DNA of 64,000 nucleotides, from NCBI RefSeq assembly GCF_000381365.1, contig NZ_KB905466.1, forward strand, positions 928,693 through 992,692. Direction: 5' to 3'. The notes below the pieces were generated by a model. That model did no database searches and had not been told where the DNA came from. It saw only the letters and a list, made by a program, of their open reading frames with translations. Made by a program: the position numbers and the translations under genes. Shown here one piece after another: positions 32,554-41,750 of the stretch. The stretch comes from Bacteroides salyersiae WAL 10018 = DSM 18765 = JCM 12988. GTDB lineage: Bacteria; Bacteroidota; Bacteroidia; Bacteroidales; Bacteroidaceae. Every line of letters starts with the position of its first letter. Within the stretch, counting starts at the first letter, position 1.

Positions 32554-33828
32554 ATGCTTACTATTAAACAAATTACAGAAAACACCGACGCGGTAATCCG
32601 TGGCCTGGAAAAGAAACATTTCAAAGACGCAGCAGCAACCATTGCCAAAGTCATTGAAGTGAATGACAAGAGACGTAACACACAGAATCAATTAGATAAA
32701 AATCTGGCAGAGGTAAACTCGCTGTCGAGAACAATCGGCCAGTTGATGAAAGAAGGTAAAAAAGAAGAAGCGGAAGCAGCACGCGCACGCGTTGCCGAAC
32801 TGAAAGAAGGCAACAAGGTTCTGGATACGGCCATGACCGAAGCGGCTACTGAACTTCAGAATCTTCTGTATACCATCCCCAACGTTCCTTATGACGAAGT
32901 GCCCGAAGGTGTAGGTGCGGAAGACAACGTTGTGGAAAAAATGGGAGGAATGGAAACCGAGCTTCCCACAGACGCCCTTCCCCATTGGGAACTGGCAAAA
33001 AAATACGACCTGATAGACTTTGACCTCGGTGTAAAAATCACCGGAGCGGGTTTTCCCGTATATAAAGGTAAAGGAGCACAGTTACAGCGTGCACTCATCA
33101 ACTTCTTCCTGGACGAAGCACGCAAATCGGGATATACGGAAATTATGCCTCCGACAGTAGTCAACGCCGCTTCCGGCTACGGAACAGGACAGCTACCCGA
33201 CAAAGAAGGTCAGATGTATCATTGTGAAGTAGACGATCTTTATCTGATCCCGACAGCGGAAGTACCGGTAACCAACATCTACCGTGACGTTATCTTGGAC
33301 GAGAAGCAACTTCCGATCATGAATTGCGCTTACACCCAGTGTTTCCGTCGCGAAGCCGGCTCTTACGGCAAAGACGTTCGCGGATTGAACCGTCTGCACG
33401 AGTTTTCTAAAGTAGAGTTGGTGCGTATCGACAAACCGGAACATTCCCGTCAATCCCACCAAGAGATGCTGGATCACGTAGAAGGCCTGTTGCAGAAATT
33501 AGAACTTCCCTACCGTATTCTTCGCCTTTGCGGAGGAGATATGAGTTTCACCGCCGCTCTATGTTTCGACTTTGAAGTATATTCGGAAGCACAAAAGCGT
33601 TGGCTGGAAGTAAGTTCTGTTTCCAACTTCGATACCTATCAGGCCAACCGTCTGAAATGTCGTTATCGCAATGGCGAAAAGAAGACAGAACTCTGCCACA
33701 CCCTTAACGGATCCGCATTGGCATTGCCGCGTATCGTAGCTGCATTGCTCGAAAACAATCAGACACCGGAAGGTATCCGGATACCGAAAGCATTGGTTCC
33801 CTATTGCGGATTCGAGGTTATCGATTAA
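32554..33828 (+). CDS. serS: Seryl-tRNA synthetase
   Basis: 424 residues. Residues about 1-105 form the long coiled-coil arm that grips tRNA-Ser. The class II core has motif 2 CFRREAGSYGKDVRGLNRLHEF and motif 3 NGSALALPRIVAALLENNQ, and FTAALCFDFEVYS between them. It charges tRNA-Ser with serine. It has its own promoter and is followed by an intrinsic terminator, so it is monocistronic. Confidence 0.98.
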   Translation: MLTIKQITENTDAVIRGLEKKHFKDAAATIAKVIEVNDKRRNTQNQLDKNLAEVNSLSRTIGQLMKEGKKEEAEAARARVAELKEGNKVLDTAMTEAATELQNLLYTIPNVPYDEVPEGVGAEDNVVEKMGGMETELPTDALPHWELAKKYDLIDFDLGVKITGAGFPVYKGKGAQLQRALINFFLDEARKSGYTEIMPPTVVNAASGYGTGQLPDKEGQMYHCEVDDLYLIPTAEVPVTNIYRDVILDEKQLPIMNCAYTQCFRREAGSYGKDVRGLNRLHEFSKVELVRIDKPEHSRQSHQEMLDHVEGLLQKLELPYRILRLCGGDMSFTAALCFDFEVYSEAQKRWLEVSSVSNFDTYQANRLKCRYRNGEKKTELCHTLNGSALALPRIVAALLENNQTPEGIRIPKALVPYCGFEVID

Positions 33829-33852
33829 AGGAAATGGTCACAGATGCATAAG

Positions 33853-33885
33853 AAGCCGCCCCAAAAAGGCGGCTTTTCTTTTATT
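33853..33885 (+). terminator. Terminator of serS
   Basis: AAGCCGCC (33853-33860) pairs with GGCGGCTT (33868-33875), followed by TTCTTTTATT. Confidence 0.88.
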
Positions 33886-33901
33886 ATTCCCAAATAAGCT
33901 G

Positions 33902-33909
33902 TATCTTTG
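33902..33909 (+). promoter_or_regulatory. -7 box for the NfnAB-like gene
   Basis: TATCTTTG, 56 bp before the start codon at 33965. Confidence 0.55.
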
Positions 33910-33964
33910 CCGAAATATCATTCTGATAGCAGTTACGTAGTAATTCCAACAAATTAATTAGATA

Positions 33965-36253
33965 ATGAACAAAATCATTAACAAAGAACATTTTTCCGAG
34001 AAAGTGTTCAAACTGGAGATAGAAGCTCCGCTAATAGCAAAATCGCGTAAAGCGGGACATTTTGTCATTGTTCGCGTAGGCGAAAAGGGCGAACGTATGC
34101 CATTGACTATTGCGGGTGCTGATGTAAAAAAAGGAACCATCACTTTGGTTGTGCAAGAGGTGGGACTTTCTTCTACCAGACTCTGTGAACTTAATGAAGG
34201 TGATTACATCACCGACGTTGTAGGTCCACTGGGGCAAGCCACACACATCGAAAACTTCGGGACAGTAGTCTGTGCCGGTGGTGGCGTAGGTGTTGCTCCG
34301 ATGCTGCCTATCGTTCAGGCTCTTAAAGCTGCCGGAAACCGTGTCATCACCGTTCTGGCCGGGCGTACCAAAGAACTGATTATCCTTGAAAAAGAGATGC
34401 GCGAAAGCTCGGACGAAGTGATTATCATGACAGACGACGGTTCTTACGGCCGTAAAGGACTCGTAACAGAAGGTGTGGAAGAGGTCATCAAACGCGAAAA
34501 GGTAAACAAATGCTTCGCTATCGGTCCGGCCATCATGATGAAATTCGTATGCCTGCTGACTAAAAAATATGAAATCCCTACAGATGTATCACTGAATACC
34601 ATCATGGTAGACGGCACAGGTATGTGCGGCGCCTGCCGTATTACCATCGGCGGTAAAACAAAGTTTGTGTGTGTAGACGGTCCGGAATTCGACGGGCATC
34701 AAGTGGACTTCGACGAAATGCTGAAACGTATGGGTGCCTTCAAAAACATCGAGCGTGAAGAAATGCACAAACTCGAAGAACACTGTGAAGCCATCCCAAC
34801 CACAGATGAAAACAGCCGTAATGCCCCTTGGCGCGAAGAATTACGTAAAAGCATCAAAGCCAAAGAACGTTCGAATATAGAACGTTGCAAGATGAACGAA
34901 CTCGATGCCGAATACCGCTCTCACAGCCGTAAAGAAGAGGTAAATCAGGGATTAACCAAAGAACAGGCCGTCATGGAAGCCAAACGTTGCCTGGACTGTG
35001 CCAATCCGGGATGTATGAGCGGTTGCCCGGTTGGAATCGATATTCCCCGTTTTATCAAAAACATCGAACGCGGTGAATTCCTCGAAGCAGCCAAAACACT
35101 AAAAGAAACCAGTGCTCTTCCTGCCGTATGCGGCCGTGTATGCCCACAGGAAAAGCAATGCGAATCCAAATGTATCCACTTGAAAATGGGTAAAGAGGCG
35201 GTAGCTATCGGCCATCTCGAACGCTTTGCTGCCGATTACGAACGCGAAAGCGGACAAATATCCGTTCCCGAGATTGCCGAAAAGAATGGAATCAAAGTAG
35301 CTGTTATCGGTTCCGGTCCCGCCGGACTTTCCTTTGCAGGAGATATGGCTAAATACGGATACGATGTCACAGTATTCGAGGCATTGCACGAAATCGGCGG
35401 TGTATTGAAATACGGCATCCCCGAATTCCGTTTGCCGAACAAGATCGTAGATGTCGAAATAGACAATCTGGCCAAGATGGGTGTCACTTTCATTAAAGAC
35501 TGTATCGTTGGAAAGACTATCAGTGTGGAACAACTGGAAGAGGAAGGTTTCAAAGGCATATTCGTAGCTTCAGGCGCCGGACTGCCTAACTTCATGAACA
35601 TACCGGGTGAGAATTCGATTAACATCATGTCATCCAATGAATACCTGACTCGTGTCAACCTGATGGATGCCGCCAGTCCGGATTCCGATACTCCGGTTGC
35701 CTTCGGCAAGAATGTAGCCGTTATCGGCGGTGGAAATACAGCAATGGACTCCGTCCGTACAGCCAAGCGTCTCGGTGCGGAACGCGCCATGATTATCTAT
35801 CGCCGTTCGGAGGAAGAAATGCCTGCCCGTCTGGAAGAGGTGAAACACGCTAAAGAAGAGGGAGTGGAATTTATGACCTTGCACAACCCGATCGAATATC
35901 TGGCCGATGAGCAGGGACGCGTAAAGCAAGTGGTGTTGCAGAAAATGGAACTTGGCGAACCGGACGCATCCGGACGTCGCAGCCCCGTAGCCATTCCGGG
36001 TGCTACCGAAACAATTGACATCGATCTGGCTATCGTCAGCGTAGGGGTATCTCCCAACCCGATTGTACCGAGCTCGATAAAAGGCTTGGAATTGGGCCGT
36101 AAAGGCACCATTGCGGTAAACGACAATATGCAATCGTCCATCCCGACTATCTATGCCGGTGGCGATATCGTACGCGGCGGTGCTACCGTTATCCTGGCCA
36201 TGGGCGACGGACGCAAAGCGGCAGCGGCCATGAACGAACAATTAAAGAAGTAA
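33965..36253 (+). CDS. Fused NfnA-NfnB-like NAD(P)H:ferredoxin oxidoreductase / glutamate synthase small-subunit-like protein
   Basis: 762 residues, two proteins in one chain. Residues 1 to about 275 are a ferredoxin-NADP reductase-like FAD/NAD domain ending in a [2Fe-2S] site, TGMCGACRITIGGKTKFVC near 220-235. From about 290 comes a GltD-like part: two ferredoxin-type cysteine blocks (CLDCANPGCMSGC near 341, CGRVCPQEKQCESKC near 389), FAD motif VIGSGPAGLSFAGD near 446 and a second dinucleotide motif VIGGGNTAMDSVRTAKRLGA near 585. This architecture fits NfnAB/SudAB-type electron-bifurcating transhydrogenases; databases often call it dihydroorotate dehydrogenase B subunit/glutamate synthase. 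The true reaction is inferred. Monocistronic. Confidence 0.85.
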   Translation: MNKIINKEHFSEKVFKLEIEAPLIAKSRKAGHFVIVRVGEKGERMPLTIAGADVKKGTITLVVQEVGLSSTRLCELNEGDYITDVVGPLGQATHIENFGTVVCAGGGVGVAPMLPIVQALKAAGNRVITVLAGRTKELIILEKEMRESSDEVIIMTDDGSYGRKGLVTEGVEEVIKREKVNKCFAIGPAIMMKFVCLLTKKYEIPTDVSLNTIMVDGTGMCGACRITIGGKTKFVCVDGPEFDGHQVDFDEMLKRMGAFKNIEREEMHKLEEHCEAIPTTDENSRNAPWREELRKSIKAKERSNIERCKMNELDAEYRSHSRKEEVNQGLTKEQAVMEAKRCLDCANPGCMSGCPVGIDIPRFIKNIERGEFLEAAKTLKETSALPAVCGRVCPQEKQCESKCIHLKMGKEAVAIGHLERFAADYERESGQISVPEIAEKNGIKVAVIGSGPAGLSFAGDMAKYGYDVTVFEALHEIGGVLKYGIPEFRLPNKIVDVEIDNLAKMGVTFIKDCIVGKTISVEQLEEEGFKGIFVASGAGLPNFMNIPGENSINIMSSNEYLTRVNLMDAASPDSDTPVAFGKNVAVIGGGNTAMDSVRTAKRLGAERAMIIYRRSEEEMPARLEEVKHAKEEGVEFMTLHNPIEYLADEQGRVKQVVLQKMELGEPDASGRRSPVAIPGATETIDIDLAIVSVGVSPNPIVPSSIKGLELGRKGTIAVNDNMQSSIPTIYAGGDIVRGGATVILAMGDGRKAAAAMNEQLKK

Positions 36254-36280
36254 ACCCATTCCATCGGAATGATCCAATAA

Positions 36281-36317
36281 AAAAATCCCGCTTACTACCA
36301 TGTAAACGGGATTTTTT
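36281..36317. terminator. Bidirectional terminator between the NfnAB-like gene and panD
   Basis: AAAAATCCCG (36281-36290) pairs with CGGGATTTTT (36307-36316), with an inner TTAC/GTAA pairing. It has A and T tracts on both sides and separates convergent genes. Confidence 0.88.
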
Positions 36318-36346
36318 ATATATCTCAAGAGCGATGTCCTACTCTC

Positions 36347-36700
36347 CTATTTCACCACACTGTTCGTTACCGGATCCGGAAAAATCACTGTCGGCTTAAA
36401 CGATTTTGCTTCTTCAAAATCCATCAGCGCATACGACATGATAATCACAATATCATCCGGTTGAACCTTCCGGGCTGCAGCACCGTTCAGGCAGATTTTG
36501 CCCGAGCCACGTTCACCTTTGATAATATAGGTTTCAAAACGCTCACCATTGTTATTGTCAGCGATATACACCTTTTCACCGGCAATCATGTTCGCAGCAT
36601 CCAGCAGGTCTTCATCAATCGTAATGCTACCCATGTAGTTCAGATTCGCCTCCGTGACACGTGCACAATGAATTTTCGACTTCAACACTTCAATCATCAT
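36347..36700 (-). CDS. panD: Aspartate 1-decarboxylase proenzyme
   Basis: 117 residues. The self-cleavage site Gly24-Ser25 is visible in [10 protein letters not shown], giving the pyruvoyl group on the new N-terminus. The conserved Lys9, RVTEANLNY and [23 protein letters not shown] are present. It makes beta-alanine for pantothenate and CoA. It follows panC by 22 bp on the same strand and ends facing a shared terminator. Confidence 0.96.
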   Translation of the reverse strand: MMIEVLKSKIHCARVTEANLNYMGSITIDEDLLDAANMIAGEKVYIADNNNGERFETYIIKGERGSGKICLNGAAARKVQPDDIVIIMSYALMDFEEAKSFKPTVIFPDPVTNSVVK

Positions 36701-36722
36701 AAGGGTTTGGTCTTTTTTTAGT

Positions 36723-37571
36723 TTAAACTTCTTTGTATTTAATGTTATCGATCAGACGGACTTCTCCGCAAAAAACTGTAATACAGCCCACTGCATACGA
36801 TGTCTCATTCCAATCTCCAATCTTCTGCAAAGTGTTTCCGTCTACTATCTCAAAATACTCCAGACGAAGCCCCGGCGCAGCAGCAATAGCATCTTCCACC
36901 ATCTTTTGCGTTTCACTCACCGAATGAGTGGCTGCAAAGGTACGACTTTTAAATAATGTCCGGGAAATATTTAAAGCATTTTCACGTTCATCGGACGACA
37001 AACGGGCATTCCGGCTACTCAATGCCAATCCATCCTCTTCACGGACAATGGGACAACCCACAATTTCAAGATCAAACTTCATTTGACGCACCATCTCACG
37101 AATAATAGCCAATTGCTGGAAATCTTTCTCCCCGAAATAGGCACGATGTGGCTTCACTGCATCAAACAATTTACTCACTATCTGGCATACCCCATTGAAA
37201 TGTCCGGGACGAAACGCACCTTCCATTACCGTATCCAGAGGTGCATAACCAAACTGGCGTGTATCGGGTTCAGGATACATCTCCTCTACCGAAGGAGCAA
37301 ATACCAAAGTCGCCCCACAATCCTCAAGCAACTTACAATCGGCCTCCAGCGTACGCGGATATTTTACCAGATCGTTTTTATCATTAAACTGAGTAGGGTT
37401 TACAAAAACACTGACTACCGTTACGTCATTCTCATTTACACTACGCTTCACAAGTGATGCGTGCCCTGCATGCAAAGCACCCATAGTAGGTACCAGCCCC
37501 ACCTTTTTCCCTTGGGCTTTCAGTACCGAAAGTCCGGCCTGCAAGTCCTCGATCGTATGTATTACTTTCAT
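36723..37571 (-). CDS. panC: Pantothenate synthetase
   Basis: 282 residues from the ATG at 37571; a longer frame from 37634 would add 21 residues without family character. The HIGH-type motif is [14 protein letters not shown] and the second adenylation motif is [11 protein letters not shown]. PanC joins pantoate and beta-alanine using ATP. panD, which makes the beta-alanine, is next, so they form an operon. panB is not in the window. Confidence 0.96.
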   Translation of the reverse strand: MKVIHTIEDLQAGLSVLKAQGKKVGLVPTMGALHAGHASLVKRSVNENDVTVVSVFVNPTQFNDKNDLVKYPRTLEADCKLLEDCGATLVFAPSVEEMYPEPDTRQFGYAPLDTVMEGAFRPGHFNGVCQIVSKLFDAVKPHRAYFGEKDFQQLAIIREMVRQMKFDLEIVGCPIVREEDGLALSSRNARLSSDERENALNISRTLFKSRTFAATHSVSETQKMVEDAIAAAPGLRLEYFEIVDGNTLQKIGDWNETSYAVGCITVFCGEVRLIDNIKYKEV

Positions 37572-37781
37572 TTCAATTCGCTTCTGTTTCTTTTTTGTTT
37601 GAAAAACTGTGCAAAATAAACTATTATTTACCATATAAAGAAGAAATATCGCAAATTAATGCAAAAGGCAAGCATAGGACAAAAATAAGCAAAAGGCATT
37701 TTATTACTGAAAATCAACCACTTAACAATTCATAAGGAATTATACCGGCCGATGACTTGCTTTAATGCCCTTTTTTTTTTA

Positions 37782-37789
37782 TATCTTTG
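37782..37789 (+). promoter_or_regulatory. -7 box for the starch-synthase-like gene
   Basis: TATCTTTG after a ten-T run, 28 bp before the ATG at 37818. It faces away from panC. Confidence 0.55.
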
Positions 37790-37817
37790 CAGAATATTTA
37801 CGAGAAGGATTGTTATT

Positions 37818-38642
37818 ATGACAAAGGCGAATAAGGTTTTATTTATTACACAAGAGATTACCCCTTACGTTTCTGAATCTGAAATGGCTAACATTGGCAG
37901 AAATCTGCCCCAGTCCATTCAGGAAAAAGGCAGAGAGATCAGAACATTCATGCCCAAATGGGGAAATATCAACGAACGCAGAAATCAGCTGCATGAAGTG
38001 ATACGTCTTTCCGGTATGAATCTGATTATCGACGACACCGACCACCCGTTAATTATTAAAGTCGCATCCATACAATCAGCACGCATGCAGGTATATTTCA
38101 TCGACAATGATGATTATTTCCAAAACAGGCTGCAAACATCCGATGAAAATGGAATTGAATACGATGATAACGACAGCCGTGCTATCTTTTATGCCAGAGG
38201 AGTATTGGAAACAGTAAAAAAATTGCGTTGGACTCCCGATGTGATTCATTGCCACGGCTGGATGACTGCGTTGGCTCCCTTATACATCAAGAAAGCTTAT
38301 AAAGACGAGCCTTCATTCCGCGATGCAAAAGTTGTATTTTCAGTATACGAAGACGATTTCAAAAACACGCTGAGCAGTGATTTTGCTACCAAATTAATGT
38401 TGAAGGGCATCAACAAAAAAGATGTGGCCATGCTGAAAGAGCCGGTAGATTATGCAACTTTATGCAAGTTGGCTGTCGACTACTCGGACGGAGTGATACA
38501 AAACAGCGAACATGTCAATGAAGAGATTATGGATTACGCACGCCAATCCGGAAAACCGGTTCTCGAGTATCAGACTACCGAAACATATGCCGATGCCTGC
38601 AATGAGTTTTATGACAAGGTGTGGGAAACAGAACAAGAATAA
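37818..38642 (+). CDS. Glycogen/starch synthase GT5 catalytic domain, N-terminal half only
   Basis: 274 residues from the ATG at 37818 (the frame is open further back). The start KANKVLFITQEITPYVSESEMANIGR with VIHCHGWMTALAPLYIKKAY is the N-terminal Rossmann domain of GT5 starch/glycogen synthase. The C-terminal GT1-type domain that binds ADP-glucose is absent; the protein ends after about 270 residues. So it may be inactive alone, or act as a subunit or regulator. The 25 bp gap to a DUF4270 lipoprotein gene suggests cotranscription. Adjacent panC is divergent. Confidence 0.82.
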   Translation: MTKANKVLFITQEITPYVSESEMANIGRNLPQSIQEKGREIRTFMPKWGNINERRNQLHEVIRLSGMNLIIDDTDHPLIIKVASIQSARMQVYFIDNDDYFQNRLQTSDENGIEYDDNDSRAIFYARGVLETVKKLRWTPDVIHCHGWMTALAPLYIKKAYKDEPSFRDAKVVFSVYEDDFKNTLSSDFATKLMLKGINKKDVAMLKEPVDYATLCKLAVDYSDGVIQNSEHVNEEIMDYARQSGKPVLEYQTTETYADACNEFYDKVWETEQE

Positions 38643-38667
38643 AAAATTGAACTAAGATACGACGATC

Positions 38668-40212
38668 ATGAAAGTAAAATATCTATGGGTTATCCTATTG
38701 TCTCTAACTTTCTTCGGATGTGATGACAATACCGGTACATTGGGATTAGGGATGTTTCCGGGTGGAGATCAGAACATAAACGGTAAATTGGCAACGTTCG
38801 ACGTCAAAACCCAATCGGAACTCGCCGGAAAAGTTTTTGCAAAGACAAGCGTCGGCTATCTGGGAAAATTTACTGATCCGGATTTCGGCTATTATGAGGC
38901 AGGTTTTTTGGCACAATTACATTGTAATGAAAATTTTACCTTTCCGCCGCTTTATAATAAAGATAACCCAAACGATCCCAAAGCGATCATGGTGAAAAAT
39001 GAAGTATACCGCACAGAACTGTCATTGGCTTACAGCAGTTATTTCGGTGATTCACTGACAGCCTCCCGTTTGAGTGTCTACCAATTAAATAAAGATCTGG
39101 ATAAGGAATCTGCCTATTATACCGATATCAATCCGGAAGATTTCTACAATAAAAATGACCCCAGTGCTTTATTGGGACGAAAAGCCTATACGGCAGTAGA
39201 TTTATCCGTAGCCAGTTCGGTTAGAAATCAGAGTGGTTATATTCCTTCGGTTACTGTAACTTTACCACAGACCTTAGGCCAGAAGATTCTTGAAGCCAGC
39301 AGAAAGGCAGATGAAGATAATGTAGATTTCGCAAATGTATTCAGAGATATTTTCAAGGGAATCTATGTAAAAAATGACTATGGTGACGGTACGATCCTCT
39401 ATATAGACCAAATCGAACTGCGTGTCATATATGAATGCTATGTGAAAGGAGACGATGGTGCCAATCTTAAGAAAAGCGACAATGAAACAGACTCTACTGC
39501 ATACGGTTATCGGACATTTGCCGCAACCAGGGAAATCATTCAGGCTAATGCATTCAACAGTGACGAGGATAAAATCAAAGAGAAAGTGAATGAACGGGAA
39601 TGGACGTATCTAAAAACTCCTGCCGGCATTTATACGCAGGTTTCATTACCTTTGAATGACATACGGGAAAAGCTAAGTCAAGATACATTGAACGTCGTTA
39701 AATTGGCATTGACCAATTATAACCAAAGTAATGATAAAAATAAATACGACTTTAGTATGAATATTCCCAGCTACGTATTGCTGGTTCGCGAAAAAGAGAA
39801 GGAAAGTTTCTTCCAGGACAATAAGATCAACGATGATGTAACCTCCTACATTGCCCAACACAATGCCATAAACAATAATCAATATGTATTCTCCAACTTA
39901 TCGAGACTCATTAATACTTGTCTGGCAGAAAGAGCGGCAGCCGTAACAGCACTCAAGAATGACGGAAAAATAGAAGGTATTTTAGATGTCGATACAGGAA
40001 CACCCGTTACTACCATTGAGGCATGGGAAAAAGCGACTTCATGGGATAAGGTTGCCATCATACCGGTAACTATTACAAGAGATAAAAATACCAGTACCAC
40101 AAGTGGAAGTATCATCAGTATTCTCAATGACCTTAAACCCGGTTACACGAAGTTGAAAGGAGGATTAGACAGTCCACCGTTGTCATTGGAAGTTATTTAT
40201 ACTTCTTTCTAA
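38668..40212 (+). CDS. DUF4270 lipoprotein
   Basis: 514 residues. The signal peptide MKVKYLWVILLSLTFFGC carries a lipobox (TFFGC). DNTGTLGLGMFPGGDQN just after it and the body with AYSSYFGDS, IKGIY-like and SLPLNDI segments match DUF4270, a large Bacteroidota family of exported proteins without known function. It follows the GT5-like gene by 25 bp, so it may be cotranscribed. A perfect hairpin terminator lies beyond it. Confidence 0.8.
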   Translation: MKVKYLWVILLSLTFFGCDDNTGTLGLGMFPGGDQNINGKLATFDVKTQSELAGKVFAKTSVGYLGKFTDPDFGYYEAGFLAQLHCNENFTFPPLYNKDNPNDPKAIMVKNEVYRTELSLAYSSYFGDSLTASRLSVYQLNKDLDKESAYYTDINPEDFYNKNDPSALLGRKAYTAVDLSVASSVRNQSGYIPSVTVTLPQTLGQKILEASRKADEDNVDFANVFRDIFKGIYVKNDYGDGTILYIDQIELRVIYECYVKGDDGANLKKSDNETDSTAYGYRTFAATREIIQANAFNSDEDKIKEKVNEREWTYLKTPAGIYTQVSLPLNDIREKLSQDTLNVVKLALTNYNQSNDKNKYDFSMNIPSYVLLVREKEKESFFQDNKINDDVTSYIAQHNAINNNQYVFSNLSRLINTCLAERAAAVTALKNDGKIEGILDVDTGTPVTTIEAWEKATSWDKVAIIPVTITRDKNTSTTSGSIISILNDLKPGYTKLKGGLDSPPLSLEVIYTSF

Positions 40213-40238
40213 ACTAAGTCCAAAAGACAGATAAAAAT

Positions 40239-40285
40239 AAAAAGGAACAGGTCGGAATTTTAAAGTTCCGACCTGTTCCTTTTTT
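40239..40285. terminator. Bidirectional terminator between DUF4270 and GH57 genes
   Basis: A perfect 19-bp stem, 40239-40257 with 40266-40284, flanked by A and T runs. It serves the convergent genes on both sides. Confidence 0.92.
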
Positions 40286-40304
40286 AATGTATTTTCTTCA
40301 GTTT

Positions 40305-41735
40305 CTATTCTGCTTTCTTCTTACTTTTTGGAGCAGCTTTCTTTGTTGCAGTCTTTGCAGCAGTCTTTTTAGGAGCTGTCTTTTCCTCTTTTACAGCTTT
40401 TTCTACAGCAGCTTTGGGCTTGGCAGCAGCTTTTACAGCCTTTGCCTTTTCCTCTTTCGCGCGTAATTTATCCAACTCTTTATGAAGCTCTGCGATCTCT
40501 TCACCTTGATTATGGATAGTAGTCAGCAATGAATTCAATTCTTCATCATCGATATCTTCCGGGTACAGCGAATTTACCCTCTTGATAAAATCACCCAAAA
40601 TATTCATATAATTGGTGAAAGCATCATATGGAGAATCATAAATACCACGATTGAGATAAATCCCCGTATTCTTTGTAGTCATAAACCGGAAATTATTACT
40701 TGCCTGAAGATAATCCCAGTCCTGCTTTATACGGCGGTCATCAGACATATGCACACGCTCGGCCACACTATACAGTTTGTTGAATGCCTCGCGTTGCATG
40801 ACATTACCCAACCAGCAACTTGTATCTCTCTCTTCGTCCACCCAAGAGATAGGATACGGTACATCCAGTTGGGAAACCGATTTTAATTTAGTTACAATCT
40901 CTGTAGGCGTAGAGAAAGTGATTCCTTTTTCTTTTGCACAATACGGAAGTGCTTTCAAGAATTCCAATATATTGGAAGAAAGCGGCTGCACCATACCCAA
41001 AGCACTCAATTCCATAAATATATTGATAACCTGCTCTTCCTGAGGTAAAGCATCGATCCAGTTAATGTACTTATCGGCAAACAACGGATATTCACTCCAC
41101 TCGGAATTAGAGAAACGCAAACCGATATCATCCGATAGTTTATAATCTCTCAACAACAATTTCAAGCTCGGAGCCTGATTGCAATGATATACATAATGAG
41201 GACTCTTCCAACCCAAAATATATTTAGCACCTTCCGTGAGCATACCTTTGAAACCCATAGCAGCTACTTGAGCACCAATTTCATCGGAATAAATCAGACT
41301 TGAATTACGGAATACCTTCGGTGCCTTACCAAACATCTGTTTGATTTTATCGCTCATACGCATCACCTCTTCCCGGAAGCAATCTTCATTAGCTAATGAC
41401 GATAAGCCGTGTGAATAAGGCTCAGCTAAGAATTCACAACAGCCGGTATCATTAAGCTGGTGCAGCAAGTCAACTACGGCCGGCGCATGAATCTCGAGCT
41501 GCTCTAATGCAACGCCCGAAATAGACAGCGCTACTTTGAATGCCCCATTAGAATTCTTAGCCATTTCGATCAATGTGCTAAGTGCCGGAATATAAGAGCG
41601 TTCGGCAACCTCATTTATACTTATCTCATTGGCATAGTCATCATAATAGTAATGATCGGCACCTATATCGAAAAAACGATAACGTTTCAGATGAATAATT
41701 TGATGTATTTCAAAATAAAGACAGATTGTTCTCAT
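40305..41735 (-). CDS. GH57 family glycoside hydrolase with basic C-terminal tail
   Basis: 476 residues, cytoplasmic. The start ICLYFEIHQIIHLKRYRFF is the N-terminal signature of GH57, which includes alpha-amylases, amylopullulanases and branching enzymes. The body shows FLAEPYSHGLSSL and YSDEIGAQVAAMGFKGMLTEGA. The last ~50 residues are almost only Lys, Ala and Thr (PKAAVEKAVKEEK and KTATKKAAPKSKKK), like histone H1 tails. It follows the GT4 synthase by 15 bp and ends the glycogen operon. It likely trims or remodels stored alpha-glucan. Confidence 0.9.
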   Translation of the reverse strand: MRTICLYFEIHQIIHLKRYRFFDIGADHYYYDDYANEISINEVAERSYIPALSTLIEMAKNSNGAFKVALSISGVALEQLEIHAPAVVDLLHQLNDTGCCEFLAEPYSHGLSSLANEDCFREEVMRMSDKIKQMFGKAPKVFRNSSLIYSDEIGAQVAAMGFKGMLTEGAKYILGWKSPHYVYHCNQAPSLKLLLRDYKLSDDIGLRFSNSEWSEYPLFADKYINWIDALPQEEQVINIFMELSALGMVQPLSSNILEFLKALPYCAKEKGITFSTPTEIVTKLKSVSQLDVPYPISWVDEERDTSCWLGNVMQREAFNKLYSVAERVHMSDDRRIKQDWDYLQASNNFRFMTTKNTGIYLNRGIYDSPYDAFTNYMNILGDFIKRVNSLYPEDIDDEELNSLLTTIHNQGEEIAELHKELDKLRAKEEKAKAVKAAAKPKAAVEKAVKEEKTAPKKTAAKTATKKAAPKSKKKAE

Positions 41736-41750
41736 ATCTATATTATTTTA

